Shown piece after piece: positions 63,957-64,000 of a stretch of DNA of 64,000 nucleotides (its first letter is position 1; the number at the start of each line of letters is the position of its first letter). Source of the stretch: Streptomyces dioscori (GTDB taxonomy: Bacteria; Actinomycetota; Actinomycetes; Streptomycetales; Streptomycetaceae); contig NZ_KZ679051.1 of NCBI RefSeq assembly GCF_003024195.1, positions 183,790-247,789 on the forward strand, in the 5' to 3' direction. The position numbers and the translations under genes were made by a program. The notes below the pieces were generated by a model. That model worked only from the letters and a program-made list of their open reading frames with translations. It searched no databases and was not told where the DNA came from.

Positions 63957-64000
63957 GTAGCCATCCTGCCTGAGAGGTCCGCCGGACTGGGGGACGGAGT

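Overview
This is a chromosome segment from a high-GC actinomycete, almost certainly a Streptomyces. Coding regions show extreme G/C bias at third codon positions, and GTG starts are frequent. Recognisable Streptomyces features include a DasR-type operator before a GH18 chitinase, PhoH with a PIN domain, a Tad pilus locus, a GTP-type PEP carboxykinase and GC-rich intergenic palindromes. No rRNA, tRNA, CRISPR array, transposase or prophage gene was seen.

Layout. 1-3.6 kb: a PadR regulator (cut by the window edge) with a two-gene ABC exporter. 3.6-6.1 kb: an ahpC reduced to a 57-codon stub, an intact ahpD, a large nested palindrome and an AI-2E-family membrane protein. 6.2-10.2 kb: a secreted transglycosylase-like protein, PhoH, an isoprenyl diphosphate synthase and a candidate 6C small RNA. 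10.8-16.8 kb: an AlkZ-like winged-helix protein, a P1B-4 metal ATPase divergent from an ArsR repressor with an operator between them, then a methyltransferase, a GNAT and an F420-type oxidoreductase. 16.9-28.7 kb: a minus-strand Tad locus (cpaB, tadZ fused to a tadE-like pilin, tadE, tadA, tadB, tadC) with an embedded histidine kinase/LuxR regulator pair, a Flp-like pilin, a TadG-like protein, a lipoprotein and an OmpA-domain protein. 29-34.5 kb: the chitinase, an Nramp relative, an M14 carboxypeptidase and a hypothetical protein.

34.6-41.8 kb is a D-amino-acid use island. A GntP-type permease, RidA, an IclR regulator and a PfkB (KDG-type) kinase face a D-serine dehydratase-like enzyme and a D-aminoacylase. 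The kinase carries an in-frame insert bounded by 20-bp inverted repeats. 41.8-45 kb: a serine protease, a PLP aminotransferase and a small hypothetical protein, separated by repeat arrays. 45.7-50.3 kb is a tight four-gene operon: an anchored binding protein, a TelA-like protein, a lipoprotein joining a binding domain to a von Willebrand A domain, and a small membrane protein. This is the best candidate in the window for an uncharacterised system. 50.4-54.8 kb: a Mut7-C protein, a TetR regulator with hemolysin III and a palindromic operator, and PEPCK behind a helically phased 10-bp repeat array. 55-61.8 kb: a four-gene overlapping operon making and probably oxidising a surface glycan (processive GT2, GT39, GT2-GtrA, GlxA-like copper radical oxidase). 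61.9-64 kb: a YyaL/DUF255 thioredoxin-fold protein.

Repeats are the other theme. One family (core GGGGCGCGGGGAACTGCGC) occurs about eleven times. A second (core GCCCGTCCGGCGTTTGAGGA) occurs as palindromes and as a roughly 100-bp tandem array. Several genes have repeat DNA inside their reading frames. Positions are by eye; no homology search or structure prediction was run.
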